From: Craterostigma plantagineum
Taxonomy: Eukaryota; Streptophyta; Magnoliopsida; Lamiales; Linderniaceae
Direction: 5' to 3'
Assembly: GCA_027422505.1 (NCBI GenBank)
Contig: JAPQWV010000628.1
Span: 1-64,000 of the forward strand
DNA length: 64,000 bases
This document shows, piece after piece, positions 1 through 9,077 of this stretch; position 1 is the first letter of the stretch, and every line of letters begins with the position of its first letter. A program made the position numbers and the translations under genes. The notes below the pieces were generated by a model, which saw nothing but the letters and a program-made list of their open reading frames with translations, was not told the DNA's origin and did not search any database.

Positions 1-341
1 GAGGGAATCATTACGAGCACCGCCCGTTGTCACCAAATCGTTCGAAAAGAGATTGAGGAGATTATCGATTCAAGAACGGTGAGGCGTCGTGGTGTTCCAC
101 CAAGTATTCAATACTTGGTAATTTGGAAAGGATTACCCACATCCGAAGCCACATGGGAGCTGAAGGAAGACTTGTGGAATTCGAAGAGCAACTTCGCAAC
201 TTCGACGCGACGGGGACGTCGCCGCATTCGGGGGGGGAGAATGTCACGGGCCGCACGAAGAGTCCGAAACATGCACAAGAGGGACGGGCCCATGAGGTTC
301 CTATTCGATCTGGAGGCCTTGAAGCTTCTATATCTCACTTG
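1..341 (+). pseudogene. Ty3/gypsy chromovirus polyprotein, C-terminal chromodomain (partial)
   Basis: This is the 3' end of a chromovirus pol gene that enters the window from the left. Frame 1 reads through an E-rich linker into RRRGVPPSIQYLVIWKGLP followed by SEATWE, the classic chromodomain core (YLV-WKGLP-EATWE) found at the C-terminus of chromovirus integrases, where it is thought to steer insertion to modified histones. The homology then jumps to the +3 frame (EFEEQLRNF, from about position 178), so there is a frameshift just after TWELKEDLW. The frame 1 stop lies at about 340. The upstream integrase and RT lie outside the window. The family call is firm; the clade is not resolved. Confidence 0.7.
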
Positions 342-715
342 AGTATTCTAGGAAAAACCTATAATTATACAGAATTCTCTAGAGATAGAATATTCCTTGG
401 ATATGTTTAGAATTCTCTAGAGCTCTTTCAGTAGCCGTTAGATTAAGACGATCTCATCCGTCCATTCCAAAGGGACACTTGTATATATAGGGGTGATTGG
501 CTCATTTGTAGAGCATCAAGTGAAATACAAAGCTATTTCTCACACTACTTTCTCACTCTACAAATCTTTCGCGTACTTGCTATCTTTCCAACTTAGGCGG
601 TTCGAAGAGGCTGACTTAGCTAAAGTCGCACGAGGGCGAACTTGAGGAGCTAAGGCTGTGCGGAGCGTTGTAAGCGAGTTACAAGTCCGTGGCATCCCGC
701 TACCTAAGTGCGCAT
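335..715 (+). repeat. 3' LTR of the chromovirus (approximate ends)
   Basis: Directly after the chromodomain ORF comes non-coding sequence with an LTR layout: a TATA box (TATATATA at about 483), a following start-site-like stretch, then a downstream part with short repeated GAGC/TTGAGGAGC words. The exact TG...CA ends were not found, so the limits are approximate. No second LTR is present in the window. Confidence 0.45.
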
Positions 716-1104
716 TTTCCAAAATTCAAACAGCAGTCAATCATCGCAGCATGCACTTATCACTTATTAAGAAATCTCACACGTTTTAAAGCATCGCAGT
801 ATAAAAGCATCATAGATATATCATAAGGTCAGAACAAAATATTAAGCATCACATAAGAGCATCAGAGATATATCTTAAGAGCAAAATATTATATATAGGG
901 TTCCACGAACTTCCCTACATGCAACCTACCTTCCAAACTACAACTCCCAAACATCAAACACTTAGACGCTAAACGCCTAAAACTTGCCTTACTCCACTTC
1001 ATTATCAAAAAGCAGGGAGGAACACCTAAAAACCAAACTTGCAGAAGCGGAACAGTAGGAAATATCCTAAGAGCAACTAGGATCAGAACAGAGCGGAAGG
1101 CAGC
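716..1104. other. Spacer with no recognisable gene
   Basis: AT-rich sequence with a loose repeat of the words AGCATCA/ATATATC around 790-880. I see no coding homology here. It probably belongs to retroelement or intergenic debris. Confidence 0.4.
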
Positions 1105-1698
1105 CTACTGGCTTGAAGAGGCTTCAGAATCAGCGGATTGGGGAAGGGATTTCTTAACCATTTTGGAAAGATTGGACAACTTCAGCGACAGTTCGGTCAA
1201 CTGCTCTTTGATCTTTCTGAAGCGCTTCTGGTTGTCAGTCTTGATGTCTGAGATATCACGGCGTATTGCGGAGATTTCTTCCTTCCCGATGCTGAGCTCA
1301 TCTTCATAGTCGTCGTCGTCTTCATCGCTATTAACCTTCGTTTTCCTTTCGAGGCGGATCTTTTCTGGGCACTGTCGATTGACCTCTTCTCCTTGGCCTT
1401 GAACCAACCTTGACCTTTCGAGTAGTGAATCCCCATGCGTTTCAGAGTTATCAAATCCACGACTTGGATAGTCTTGTCTTCCCGCCGGCGGCAGAACTAT
1501 ATCTTCGCCCTCAAGAAAATGCGTGAGACAGATCTCGTAGGGCAATGCTTTGTCTCTGCTCTCAAAGGCCTGGATCATGTGCTTCACGATGACATAGCCA
1601 AGATTGAACTTGTGGTTCTGAGATATCATGAAACAGCAAACGTGCTCATCAAGTTCATCGTCGTTGAGTGGCCTCCACTGCCGATTTTTGCACTCCAC
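1105..1698 (-). pseudogene. Transposon-like protein with acidic and coiled-coil C-terminus
   Basis: A 197-codon open frame with no ATG at its start (it opens at a GTG). Residues 1-65 (DELDEHVCCFMISQNHKFNL to YEICLTHFLEG) resemble the conserved block of proteins annotated as putative plant transposon protein. The middle is charged and acidic (SDEDDDDYEDEL). The last 60 residues (EEISAIRRDISDIKTDN, EQLTELSLKLSNL) have heptad spacing typical of a coiled coil. Immediately upstream another frame reads PIDFFFLHKLLNM, which looks like the true preceding peptide, so a frameshift at about 1700 is likely. Function is unknown; the mobile-element origin is inferred from family resemblance. Confidence 0.4.
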
Positions 1699-1749
1699 AG
1701 CGTCATGTTGAGCAGTTTGTGCAGAAAGAAGAAGTCGATGGGTAAGTAG

Positions 1750-2088
1750 TTTAGGGCTTCATCATCTGAAAAACGAGCTTACTACGGGTATTCCAAAGGA
1801 TCTGAAAGACATCACTGAGGTCGAAATCATCTTTGTCACCGGGCATTCATGTCGTATTGGCTGAAGGGTTCATTAGGAACTCCTAACATTTCAATTAAAA
1901 AGTTAAATATTATATGCCACCACCACTACATTATTTAATTCTGTAGGTAGTGCGAATAATTGGTGGGTGCTGGAACCAACCAACTACTACTACTTCATTA
2001 CAAAAAAAAAAAAAAGACTTTAGTTGCTGCTAAATTAGTTGGTGCTTCATACAACACAACCCAGAAATCATATTTATTTTTTACGATC
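1750..2088 (+). other. Upstream region of the GDSL gene
   Basis: AT-rich sequence that would hold the promoter and 5' leader of the GDSL gene, including a poly-A run at about 2001-2013. I could not pick out a convincing TATA box with correct spacing. Confidence 0.35.
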
Positions 2089-2348
2089 ATGCCTCTGATT
2101 TCACGTATTTTCTGCACTATTATTCTTTTTGCTGTTATTACTACTCATGGAGAAGCGATTAATTTCCATGGTAATAGAAAATATAATCCAGTGATCTTTA
2201 ACTTCGGAGACTCAAATTCTGACACTGGTGGATTCTCAGCTGCTTTGGGATTGGACTACGAATACCCATATGGTCGGATCTTAACGGGTCAACCCGCGGG
2301 TCGGGTCTCCGATGGAAGGCTTATCATCGACTTTCTATGTAAGAAGAA

Positions 2349-2390
<42 letters not shown>

Positions 2391-2715
2391 TACTTTTCCT
2401 GATTATTCTCAGTTAAACTCTATGTGTGCCTTTCGTTATTATTAGGCGAATATGCGAGTACAAATCACTTGAGCCCTTATTGGATTCCTTGGACCCTAAT
2501 TTTGCCAACGGAGCCAATTTCGCGATAAACGGCGCGGCGAATCTTCCGAGGTACTCGGTCGAAAAAGAATCTCTTGGCAAGCGTGCGTTCGAAAAGGCGC
2601 TTTACATGTTCGACATCGGGCAAAACGATCTATCGTATTCATTCGGCGCCTTTCCTTACGATCGTGCGGTCGGTAGGATCCCTTCATCATTGACGTAATA
2701 AGGGATTCAATATCG
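2089..2715 (+). pseudogene. GDSL esterase/lipase, exons 1-2 (5' half of split pseudogene)
   Basis: Start ATG at 2089 opens a hydrophobic signal peptide (MPLISRIFCTIILFAVITTH), then the GDSL block I NFGDSNSDTGG with the nucleophilic Ser. Exon 1 is 2089-2338 (donor GTAAGA) and exon 2 is 2446-2715 (acceptor TTATTAG, donor GTAATA). Across the junction it reads FLCEYASTNHLSPY, the expected family sequence. Exon 2 then loses one base near 2481, and the next frame continues with LDSLDPNFANGANFAINGAA (block II) and DIGQNDL (block III GxND). About 40 residues usually present between blocks II and III are missing, and another shift occurs near 2695. The closest relatives by motif are secreted plant GDSL enzymes of the At5g14450/AtFXG1 type. 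Broken, so probably non-functional. Confidence 0.8.
2350..2388. repeat. (TA)n microsatellite in GDSL intron 1
   Basis: About 19 TA units just after the 5' splice site of intron 1 (2339-2445). Apparent ORFs reading IYIYIY here are translation of the repeat. Confidence 0.9.
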
Positions 2716-2767
2716 GTAATACGCCTTTTTTTCCCTTAAATTCTTTTAGTAGATCTTTGGATGGAGG

Positions 2768-2775
2768 GGAGTAAT
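2768..2775 (+). repeat. Left 8-bp target-site duplication of hAT-like element
   Basis: GGAGTAAT, matched by GGAGTAAC at 7820-7827 (7 of 8). An 8-bp duplication is the hAT superfamily hallmark. Confidence 0.65.
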
Positions 2776-3583
2776 TAGGGATGCAAACGAATCGAATAGA
2801 GTCAATACCACAATATTTTTCTCGTATTCGGATAACATTCGAGTACGAATATTAATATTTTCATATTTAATTGAATTATAAAATCGATTCTTATTCGAAT
2901 ATGTTCCGAATATTAGAATCGAGTATCAAATATTTGTATAGTAATTTTTTTTTTCTATTTAATAAAATATAAACAATATTATATTTAAAATATATATTGA
3001 AACAAAAGTTAAAACTATACAAAAAGGTGATGAATGGTACGTGGCATTGTTAAACATATCGAACCAGTCAAGCGGTAAACAGTCTGATCCTGTTCGGTTC
3101 AAAGGTAGTCTAGCCGATATACCATAATAAAAAAAATAAAAATAAAAAAATTTTTGTGATCATTAGAATTAAATCATCAAATAAAAAGCCTATTACATAA
3201 TAAAATATTTCATTCATTAATTCAATCGGTAACAGCCAATGCCCTTAAACGTCTTCCTTTCGACAACACGGGTAACGCCATGAGCCGACAGAATTAATTA
3301 AGATTAATTTTTATCACAACCTTTATCCAAAATTTAATTCTTCCAATCGTTTTTATAAATCATTTAGAAAAGAAAACAATAATAATACATCATATTAATA
3401 TATATATATATATAATATGATATAAAACATGGTTAAAGTATTAAGACATTTTGGTGTAGTTTGGACGAGGGAATTAGCCTTCCATTAAGGCTAAACGAGA
3501 CAAAAGATAAATATAATAAAATATTAAACTTACTTGAAAGAGAGATCGTAAGAGAAACTTCAACTTTTATTTGTTAGAATATT

Positions 3584-4180
3584 TTACAAGGGAGGGATTA
3601 CAAGAGAGGGAAAGTGAGGAGATAAGTGAGAGCGTAAGAAAAACGCATCCAAAGCATATGGCGTAAGGTCATATTTATAGTAAAAGACATAATGTACAAA
3701 AATAGACTTAAGAATTTCTTGGCCATACTTCTTGCAAGTTGGCTCCACCTTCTTTAAAGCTTCACCGTTATTTATTAAAGTTGAAAACTTTATCTCAAAA
3801 GTCTTCATAAGGCCACGAAAGTCTTCATTACCTTTAAAGCATGTTTGTCCACTAAAGTCTTCAATTTCTTTATGGAGGTCTTCGTATGATTTTTCGCTTT
3901 TATTAAAGAGATCCTTTCTTATCCTTTTCTTGGACTTTCTTGAGAAACGCATCTTTGATGATGACAATTGCGTCATCACCATAATATCATCTGAATTTTC
4001 CGGTTCTTGTCCTTCTCCACCAAGGCAAAAATCATCGTCTTTTGACGAAGTCTCCATTGAGAAATCAACTGGGGCATTGCCAAGATTTTTGGCGATATCT
4101 TTTTTCATGATATCAAAAGAAGCCTGAACAATTTCTTCAGTCTTTTTTCCCTTTTGGATATTCGTCCTTCTTGATTTCAA
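3584..4180 (-). pseudogene. Left-arm copy: pararetrovirus-like ORF remnant
   Basis: An open frame of 198 codons on the left arm whose mirror copy lies at 6393-6840 (+). Shared features are a basic lysine-rich start, then SMETSSKDDDF, GGEGQEPEN and a cluster of basic residues. The last third runs over the promoter-like region and is probably not coding. Further out (4200-5190) the same strand holds stop-riddled sequence with tryptophan- and tyrosine-rich stretches that remind me of Caulimoviridae proteins from endogenous pararetroviruses. That is a resemblance, not a confirmed match. Multiple stops and frameshifts make it inactive. Confidence 0.4.
3673..3679 (-). promoter_or_regulatory. Outward-facing TATA box, left arm
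   Basis: TATAAAT on the minus strand, mirror of 6886-6892. A leader-like stretch follows, with an AATAAA signal at about 3566-3571 some 110 bp downstream. This close TATA-to-poly(A) spacing is typical of pararetroviral large intergenic promoters. It directs any transcript towards GDSL exon 2, antisense to that gene. Confidence 0.4.
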
Positions 4181-4879
4181 AAGGACTCGGAGATTCCCTG
4201 TTGATGATATTAATCATCTCTTTATATTGAGAAATTTTCTCTTCGCTAAAGACACGAGATTTTTGTTGGATATAACACACTTCTAGAGTCCATCTCCAAA
4301 TCTAAGGAATAGTAAATTCAATAAAAGTGTAAGAAGTCATCCATTCAATACATTCTTTCTTAGGCTCCGCTTCTATAAGATTTGAAGAAAATTTGACCCA
4401 TTCATGATATAATCCAAAAGAGGGTTCTCTAAGAATTTCAATCGAAGCTCCATAAGAAAGCCATTGGTAAAACCAATTAGGGATTTCGGTTTATAAACAT
4501 CCGCACATATCTTAGTCCACCACGAATGTTTTTATTTTCATTCTGGTATAAAAACACTTTATAAAAGGCGTCAATATAATCATAATAATTAAATTTAATC
4601 AAAATTTTTGACTCGGGATGAAAATACTCTTTACCTTTAATGTAGCCCATTTTCCAGGCGAAATAATTTGCTTGAAAATAATTTGCTAAAGGTATAACCT
4701 CTTTTCAAAGCAGCTTGGGAATTTTCCGCGGTAAATGTTCAAAATCACACGTTCCAGTGGATTTGAGAATATTTTCATAATTATCACGATTTTTTATAAC
4801 ACGTGGCAGCTATGATGCTCTATCAAAATACTTTGACATTAAAGTCCAAGGTTCATCAAACCATTTTAAATCTTTAAAA

Positions 4880-5191
4880 TCAAGTAATTATTACCTCTGT
4901 ATGAGAAATTTTCTCATAGTCAACATCATCTTCTTCTTCCGCAGTAACTTTAGCGTAAGAAGTTTCTTCATTAGAAGACTTTGACTTTTGTTTCTTGTAT
5001 TCAAGAAATTCTTTAAATGTTTGTCGGTCTTCGCTGCTCAAAGTATTACTTGATGAGACTGAGAACTTCTCTTTAACAAGCTTTTTATTGCCCATTTGAG
5101 CAATAACGTTCTTGCCACCTCTTCCACCTCTATTAGGGGGAAATTTCTCTCCGATTGGGACATATCTGCAAAATTCATGAAAGATATTCAC
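4880..5191 (-). pseudogene. Left-arm copy: Gly/Arg and Ser-rich ORF remnant
   Basis: A 103-codon frame near the palindrome centre. It reads a short RGGRGG patch, a basic linker, a serine-rich stretch (SVSSSNTLSSEDRQTF) and an acidic tail (AEEEDDVDYEK). The right arm has the same peptide in broken form at 5340-5570. It belongs to the same captured, virus-like sequence as 3584-4180, which follows it downstream on this strand. Identity unproven. Confidence 0.35.
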
Positions 5192-5215
5192 GAGTTAAAT
5201 TAAAATCGATATCCT

Positions 5216-5294
5216 ATATCGAGAATTTACTTGAAGAAAAAAATTAAAATCGATATCCGATAGACGGTTATACTGAAAGACAAATTTTGCAGAT
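5216..5294. repeat. Loop and centre of the long palindrome
   Basis: Spacer between the two arms. It carries extra copies of the word TTAAAATCGATATCC (at about 5199 and 5246), which recurs inverted at about 5297-5311, suggesting a small duplication at the turn-around point. Confidence 0.45.
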
Positions 5295-5339
5295 ATGGGA
5301 TATCGATTTAATTTAACTCGAGAATATCTTTCATGAATT

Positions 5340-5570
5340 TTGCAGATATGCCCCAATCTGGGATTCCCCTCTAATAGAGGTGGAAGAGATGGCAAGAACT
5401 TTATTGCTCAAATGGGGATTAAAAAGCTCGTTAAAGAAAAGTTCTCAGTCTCCTCAAGTAATACTTCGAGCAACGGAGACAAACAAACATTTAAGGCACT
5501 TCTTACGCTAAAGTTACTGCGGAAGAAGAAGACGATGTTGACTATGAAAAAGTTTCTCATACAGAGGTAA
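5340..5570 (+). pseudogene. Right-arm copy: Gly/Arg and Ser-rich ORF remnant
   Basis: Mirror of 4880-5191. It keeps the NRGGRDG and SVSSSNTSS stretches, then loses about 50 bp relative to the left arm, so the acidic tail falls in another frame. Degenerate. Confidence 0.35.
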
Positions 5571-6392
5571 TAATTTTATATTACTTGAATTTAAAGATTT
5601 AAAATGGTCCGATGAACATTGGACTTTAACGTCAAAGTATTTTGATAGAGCATCATTTGCTGCCACGTAATCATGATAATTATGAAATATTCTCAAATCC
5701 ACTGGAACGTGTGATTTTGAACATTTTACCGCGGCATTTTCCCAAACTGCTTTGAAAAGAGGTTATACCTTTAGCAAATTATTTTCAAGCAAATTATTTC
5801 GCTTGGAAAATGGGCTATTCATCCATTAAAGCATAAAGAATATTTTCAACCCGAGTCAAAAATTTGATTAAATTTAATTATTATGATTATATTGATGCCT
5901 TTTATAAAGTGTTTTTATACCAGAATGAAAATAAAAAACATTCTTCGTGGACTAAGATATGTGCGGATGTTTATAACCCAAAATCCCTAATTAGTTTTAC
6001 CAATGGTGGCTTTGTTATAGAGCTTCGATTGAAATTCTTAGAGAACCCTCTTTTGGGTTATATCAAGAATGGGTTGAAGTTTCCCCAAATCTTATAGAAG
6101 CGAATCATAAGAAAGAATGTATTGAGGAATGACTTCTTTACACTTTATATTGAATTTTCCTTGGATTTGGAGATGGACTCCAGAAGTGTGTCATACCCAA
6201 CAAAAAATCTAGTGTCTTAAGCGAAAATTTTATATAAAATTTTGGAAAAATGATTAGAAAACTTCTACTGGCGAATATGAAAGTCAGCAGACCATTGGTA
6301 AAATCGAAGAGAAAATTTCTCAATATAAAGAGATGATTAATAATCATCAATAAAGGGAACATCCGAGTCCTTTTGAAATTATTTCAAGAAGG
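5571..6392 (+). pseudogene. Right-arm copy: stop-riddled pararetrovirus-like coding sequence
   Basis: Between the two small right-arm ORFs the plus strand keeps recognisable but interrupted protein sequence (for example a 77-codon open stretch at 5864-6097 with FNYYDYIDAFYKVFLYQNEN), mirrored on the left arm at about 4200-4880. The aromatic-rich pattern is why I suspect a caulimovirid origin. Several stops and shifts are present in both arms, at partly different places, so the arms have decayed independently since the inversion formed. Confidence 0.35.
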
Positions 6393-6662
6393 ATGAATAT
6401 CCAAAAGAGAAAAATGAAGACTGAAGAAATTGCTCAGGTTTATTTTAATATCATGAAAAAGGATATCTCCAAAAATCTGGGAGTGGATGCCTCAGTTGAT
6501 TTCTCAATGGAGACTTCGTCAAAAGACGACGATTTTTACCTTGGTGGAGAAGGACAAGAACCGGAAAATCAAGATGATATTATGGTGGATGACGCAATTG
6601 ACATCATCAAAGATGCGGTTCTCAAGAAAGTCCAAGAAAATGATAAGAAAGCGTCGCTTTAA
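6393..6662 (+). pseudogene. Right-arm copy: pararetrovirus-like ORF remnant
   Basis: Mirror of the start of the left-arm ORF at 3584-4180: basic N-terminus, KTEEIAQVYFNIMKKDI, SMETSSKDDDF, GGEGQEPEN. It stays open across the DDAIDIIKDA helix that is frameshifted in the left arm, then ends at a stop at 6660. The homology continues in a second frame (NKSKDS). Inactive. Confidence 0.4.
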
Positions 6663-6885
6663 TAAAAGCAAAGATTCTTAGCAAGACATCCACAAAGAAA
6701 ATGAAGACTTCAGTGGACAAGCATGCTTCAAAGGCAATGAAGACTTTTGTGGCCTTTTGAAGACTTTTGAGACAAAGTTTCAACTTTAAGAAATAACGGT
6801 GAAGCTTTAGAGAAGGTGGAGCCAACTTGCAAGAAAAATGGCCAAGAAATTCTTATCTAACTATTTTGTATATTGTGTCTTTTAC

Positions 6886-6998
6886 TATAAATATGGCCTT
6901 ATGCCATATGCTTCGGACGCGTTTTTCTTATGCTCTCACTTATATCCCCACTTTCCCTCTCTTGTAATCTCTCCGTTGAAAATATTCTAAGAAATAAA
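6886..6998 (+). promoter_or_regulatory. Outward-facing TATA box and close poly(A) signal, right arm
   Basis: TATAAAT at 6886-6892 with AATAAA at 6993-6998. Upstream (6690-6830) is a run of repeated GAAGACTT words resembling plant pararetrovirus enhancer DNA. It points towards GDSL exon 3, in sense. The left arm has the mirror arrangement. Activity is not demonstrable from sequence. Confidence 0.4.
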
Positions 6999-7819
6999 AG
7001 TTGAAGTTTCTCTTACGATCTCTTTCAAGTAAATTTTATATTTTGTTATATTTATCTTTTGCTCGTTTAGCCTTAATGGAAGCTAGTTGCCTTCGTTAAA
7101 CTAAACCAAAATGTCTTAATACTTTAATCATGATTTTATATCATATTATATATGTCTATATTAATATGATGTGTTATTATTATTATTTTCTTTTCTAAAA
7201 ATTTTATAAAAATGATCGAAAGAAATTTGGATAAATGTTGTAATAAAATTTGATTTTAGTTAATTATGTATCGGCTCGTGGCGTCGCCCGTGTTGTCGAA
7301 AGGAAGACATTTGAGGGCATTGGCTGTTACCGACTGAATCAATTGAATGAAAAATTTTATTTTGTAAAAATCCTTGTATTCGACGATTTAATTCTAACGA
7401 TCACAAAATTTTTTTTTATTTATTTTTTGTTTATAGTATATCGGCTCGACTACCTTTAAACCGAACGGGATCAGCCTGTTTACAGCTTGATAACTGGTTG
7501 GATAGGTTTACAACGCCACGTACCATTCATAACTTTTTTGTATAGTTTTAACTTTTGTAAAGATCCTCTTTTTATTGAATTATCATATATTTATATTTAA
7601 TATATATTGAATATACTATATTTTATAATAAATTATTTAAATTGAATTATTCGTTAAATATTCGAATCGAATATTGAGGTACTTTTTCTTATTCGGATTT
7701 ATTCGAAATGCAAAAAGTAATCTTATTCTTATTCATATTTGGAATATTCGAATTCGAGTCTTAGAATTTTCTTATTGAATCGCGAATCGAACAAAAAAAT
7801 GCATTCATTTGCAATCCTA

Positions 7820-7827
7820 GGAGTAAC
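7820..7827 (+). repeat. Right 8-bp target-site duplication of hAT-like element
   Basis: GGAGTAAC, pairs with GGAGTAAT at 2768-2775. Confidence 0.65.
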
Positions 7828-8398
7828 TATAAATTTACGACATTTGTTTTTTCGCCCTCTAATATGTCCTCTGTCCAAACTATCCAGCATAATTACGCCG
7901 TTCGTCATAAATAGTCATGTGAAGTAGGCACTGGCGTGGCAATGCCATGTCATAAGTTTCACTCCACGTAAAAAAAAGGTGGGGTTATGTGGCAATTTTA
8001 CAGTAAAGTTGCAATTGAATGGCGTGCTATCTCCATGAGGCTCAGCGGGGTCATTGGATCACACTGAAATTTTTTATCAATAACTGAACTTTTTAATGTA
8101 GTTAAAATCAAAAAATATGCACTAAAGGAACTGCGGTGAAAATATTTAAAAATACAGGGTATGAGGTCAAATTAGACTGGACCCTACTAAGTAATATTTC
8201 TGCCTCCACCTACAAATGACTATTTTTTTATGAATGATGTATGCATACTGAATTAGTATTGGATATGGACAAGTCAGAGGTCGAAAAGTGAATTTCATGA
8301 AAGTTACGTCGCTAAAATTTTAGTTGAACGGAGGCATGAGCATATTAGGGCTTTAACTAACAGTCTCTCCCCCGATCGCTTCATTTTCTTACTATCAG

Positions 8399-8960
8399 AC
8401 GATATATGAGATCGGCGCGGTAGGAACTTTGGGTGACCAACACCGGGCCGTTGGGTTGTTTGCCCAGAGAACTCTCTATTCTAAATAGTACCAACCCCGG
8501 CGACTTCGACTACCATGGATGCTCGAAGGCTCTAAATTACGGTGCAAAATTGTTCAATTCCATGCTACAAGCCCTAACTGAAGAACTAAGGTCTCAAATA
8601 GAGAATTCGACCATCGTTTACGTAGACGTTTACTCAATCAAGTACGACCTCATCGCGAATGCAAAATCCTACGGTAACAAACAAAACTCCTTTTGAAAAG
8701 CGCTTCGAATCTTTAGAACGAATAACATTATTTATTGATTATAATTAGGGTTCAAGAATCCATTGACGGCGTGCTATGGATACGACGGACCACCTTACAA
8801 CTTCGATCCTAAAAGAAATTGTCTCGACGGAGGTTGCCCAGTATGCGGAGAAGACACGCCATACATAAGTTGGGATGACGTTCATTACACTAGCAGCAAA
8901 CTCTTTCGTAGCTTCAAGAATTCTCTCCACACAATACTCCACTCCTCCCTTGCAATTTAA
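8399..8960 (+). pseudogene. GDSL esterase/lipase, exons 3-4 (3' half of split pseudogene)
   Basis: Exon 3 (8399-8673, acceptor CTATCAG, donor GTAACA) encodes TNTGPLGCLPREL and the helical region to NAKSYG. Exon 4 (8749-8960, acceptor AATTAG) encodes GFKNPLTACYGYDGPPYNFD and block V SWDDVHYT, which supplies the catalytic Asp and His, then a 19-residue tail and stop TAA. Together with 2089-2715 this is one gene of the normal four-exon layout. Two small indels at about 8423-8437 break the frame just before TNTGPLG (expected GARNFWVTNTG). All four catalytic blocks survive, so inactivation by indels seems fairly recent. Confidence 0.8.
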
Positions 8961-9077
8961 TTTCCCTTGGAATGATGATAGGGCTGTTTATGCTATGTAA
9001 TTATCAGGACCCAATATATTCGCGTATTATTATTGTCTGGTGGACAAGGAACTAATTTTAGGCTTTGTCTTGCCTAT

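Larger units (their letters stand above)
2776..7819. mobile_element. hAT-like foldback element with pararetrovirus-like arms
   Basis: A 5,044-bp element. Its ends are TAGGGATGCAAACGAAT on the left and the complement of TAGGATTGCAAATGAAT on the right, flanked by an 8-bp duplication (GGAGTAAT/GGAGTAAC). The two halves are imperfect inverted copies of each other: for example the sequence at 3241-3264 recurs inverted at 7294-7318, and 5168-5183 recurs inverted at 5329-5344. The symmetry centre is near 5255-5300, giving arms of about 2.45 kb and a loop of about 80 bp. The outer 200 bp of each arm is rich in ATTCG words. The inner part carries decayed ORFs and promoter-like DNA described separately. 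No transposase is present, so it would have needed one in trans. Inserted in intron 2 of the GDSL gene. Confidence 0.65.
2716..8398 (+). other. GDSL intron 2, expanded by a foldback transposon
   Basis: A GT...AG intron joins ...GATTCAATATCG to ACGATATATGAG, restoring the family sequence ISTIYEIG. Almost all of its 5.7 kb is the hAT-like element at 2776-7819. The remaining 2716-2767 and 7828-8398 are AT-rich with no coding signal, so the native intron was probably about 0.63 kb. Confidence 0.65.

Noticed and set aside
1960..2088. Upstream in-frame extension of the GDSL ORF from a GTG-like start at 1960
   Set aside because: The ATG at 2089 gives a proper signal peptide; the extension spans a poly-A run and reads as leader.
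3732..4127. Plus-strand 131-codon frame opposite the left-arm ORF
   Set aside because: Antisense shadow; the mirrored right arm supports only the other strand.
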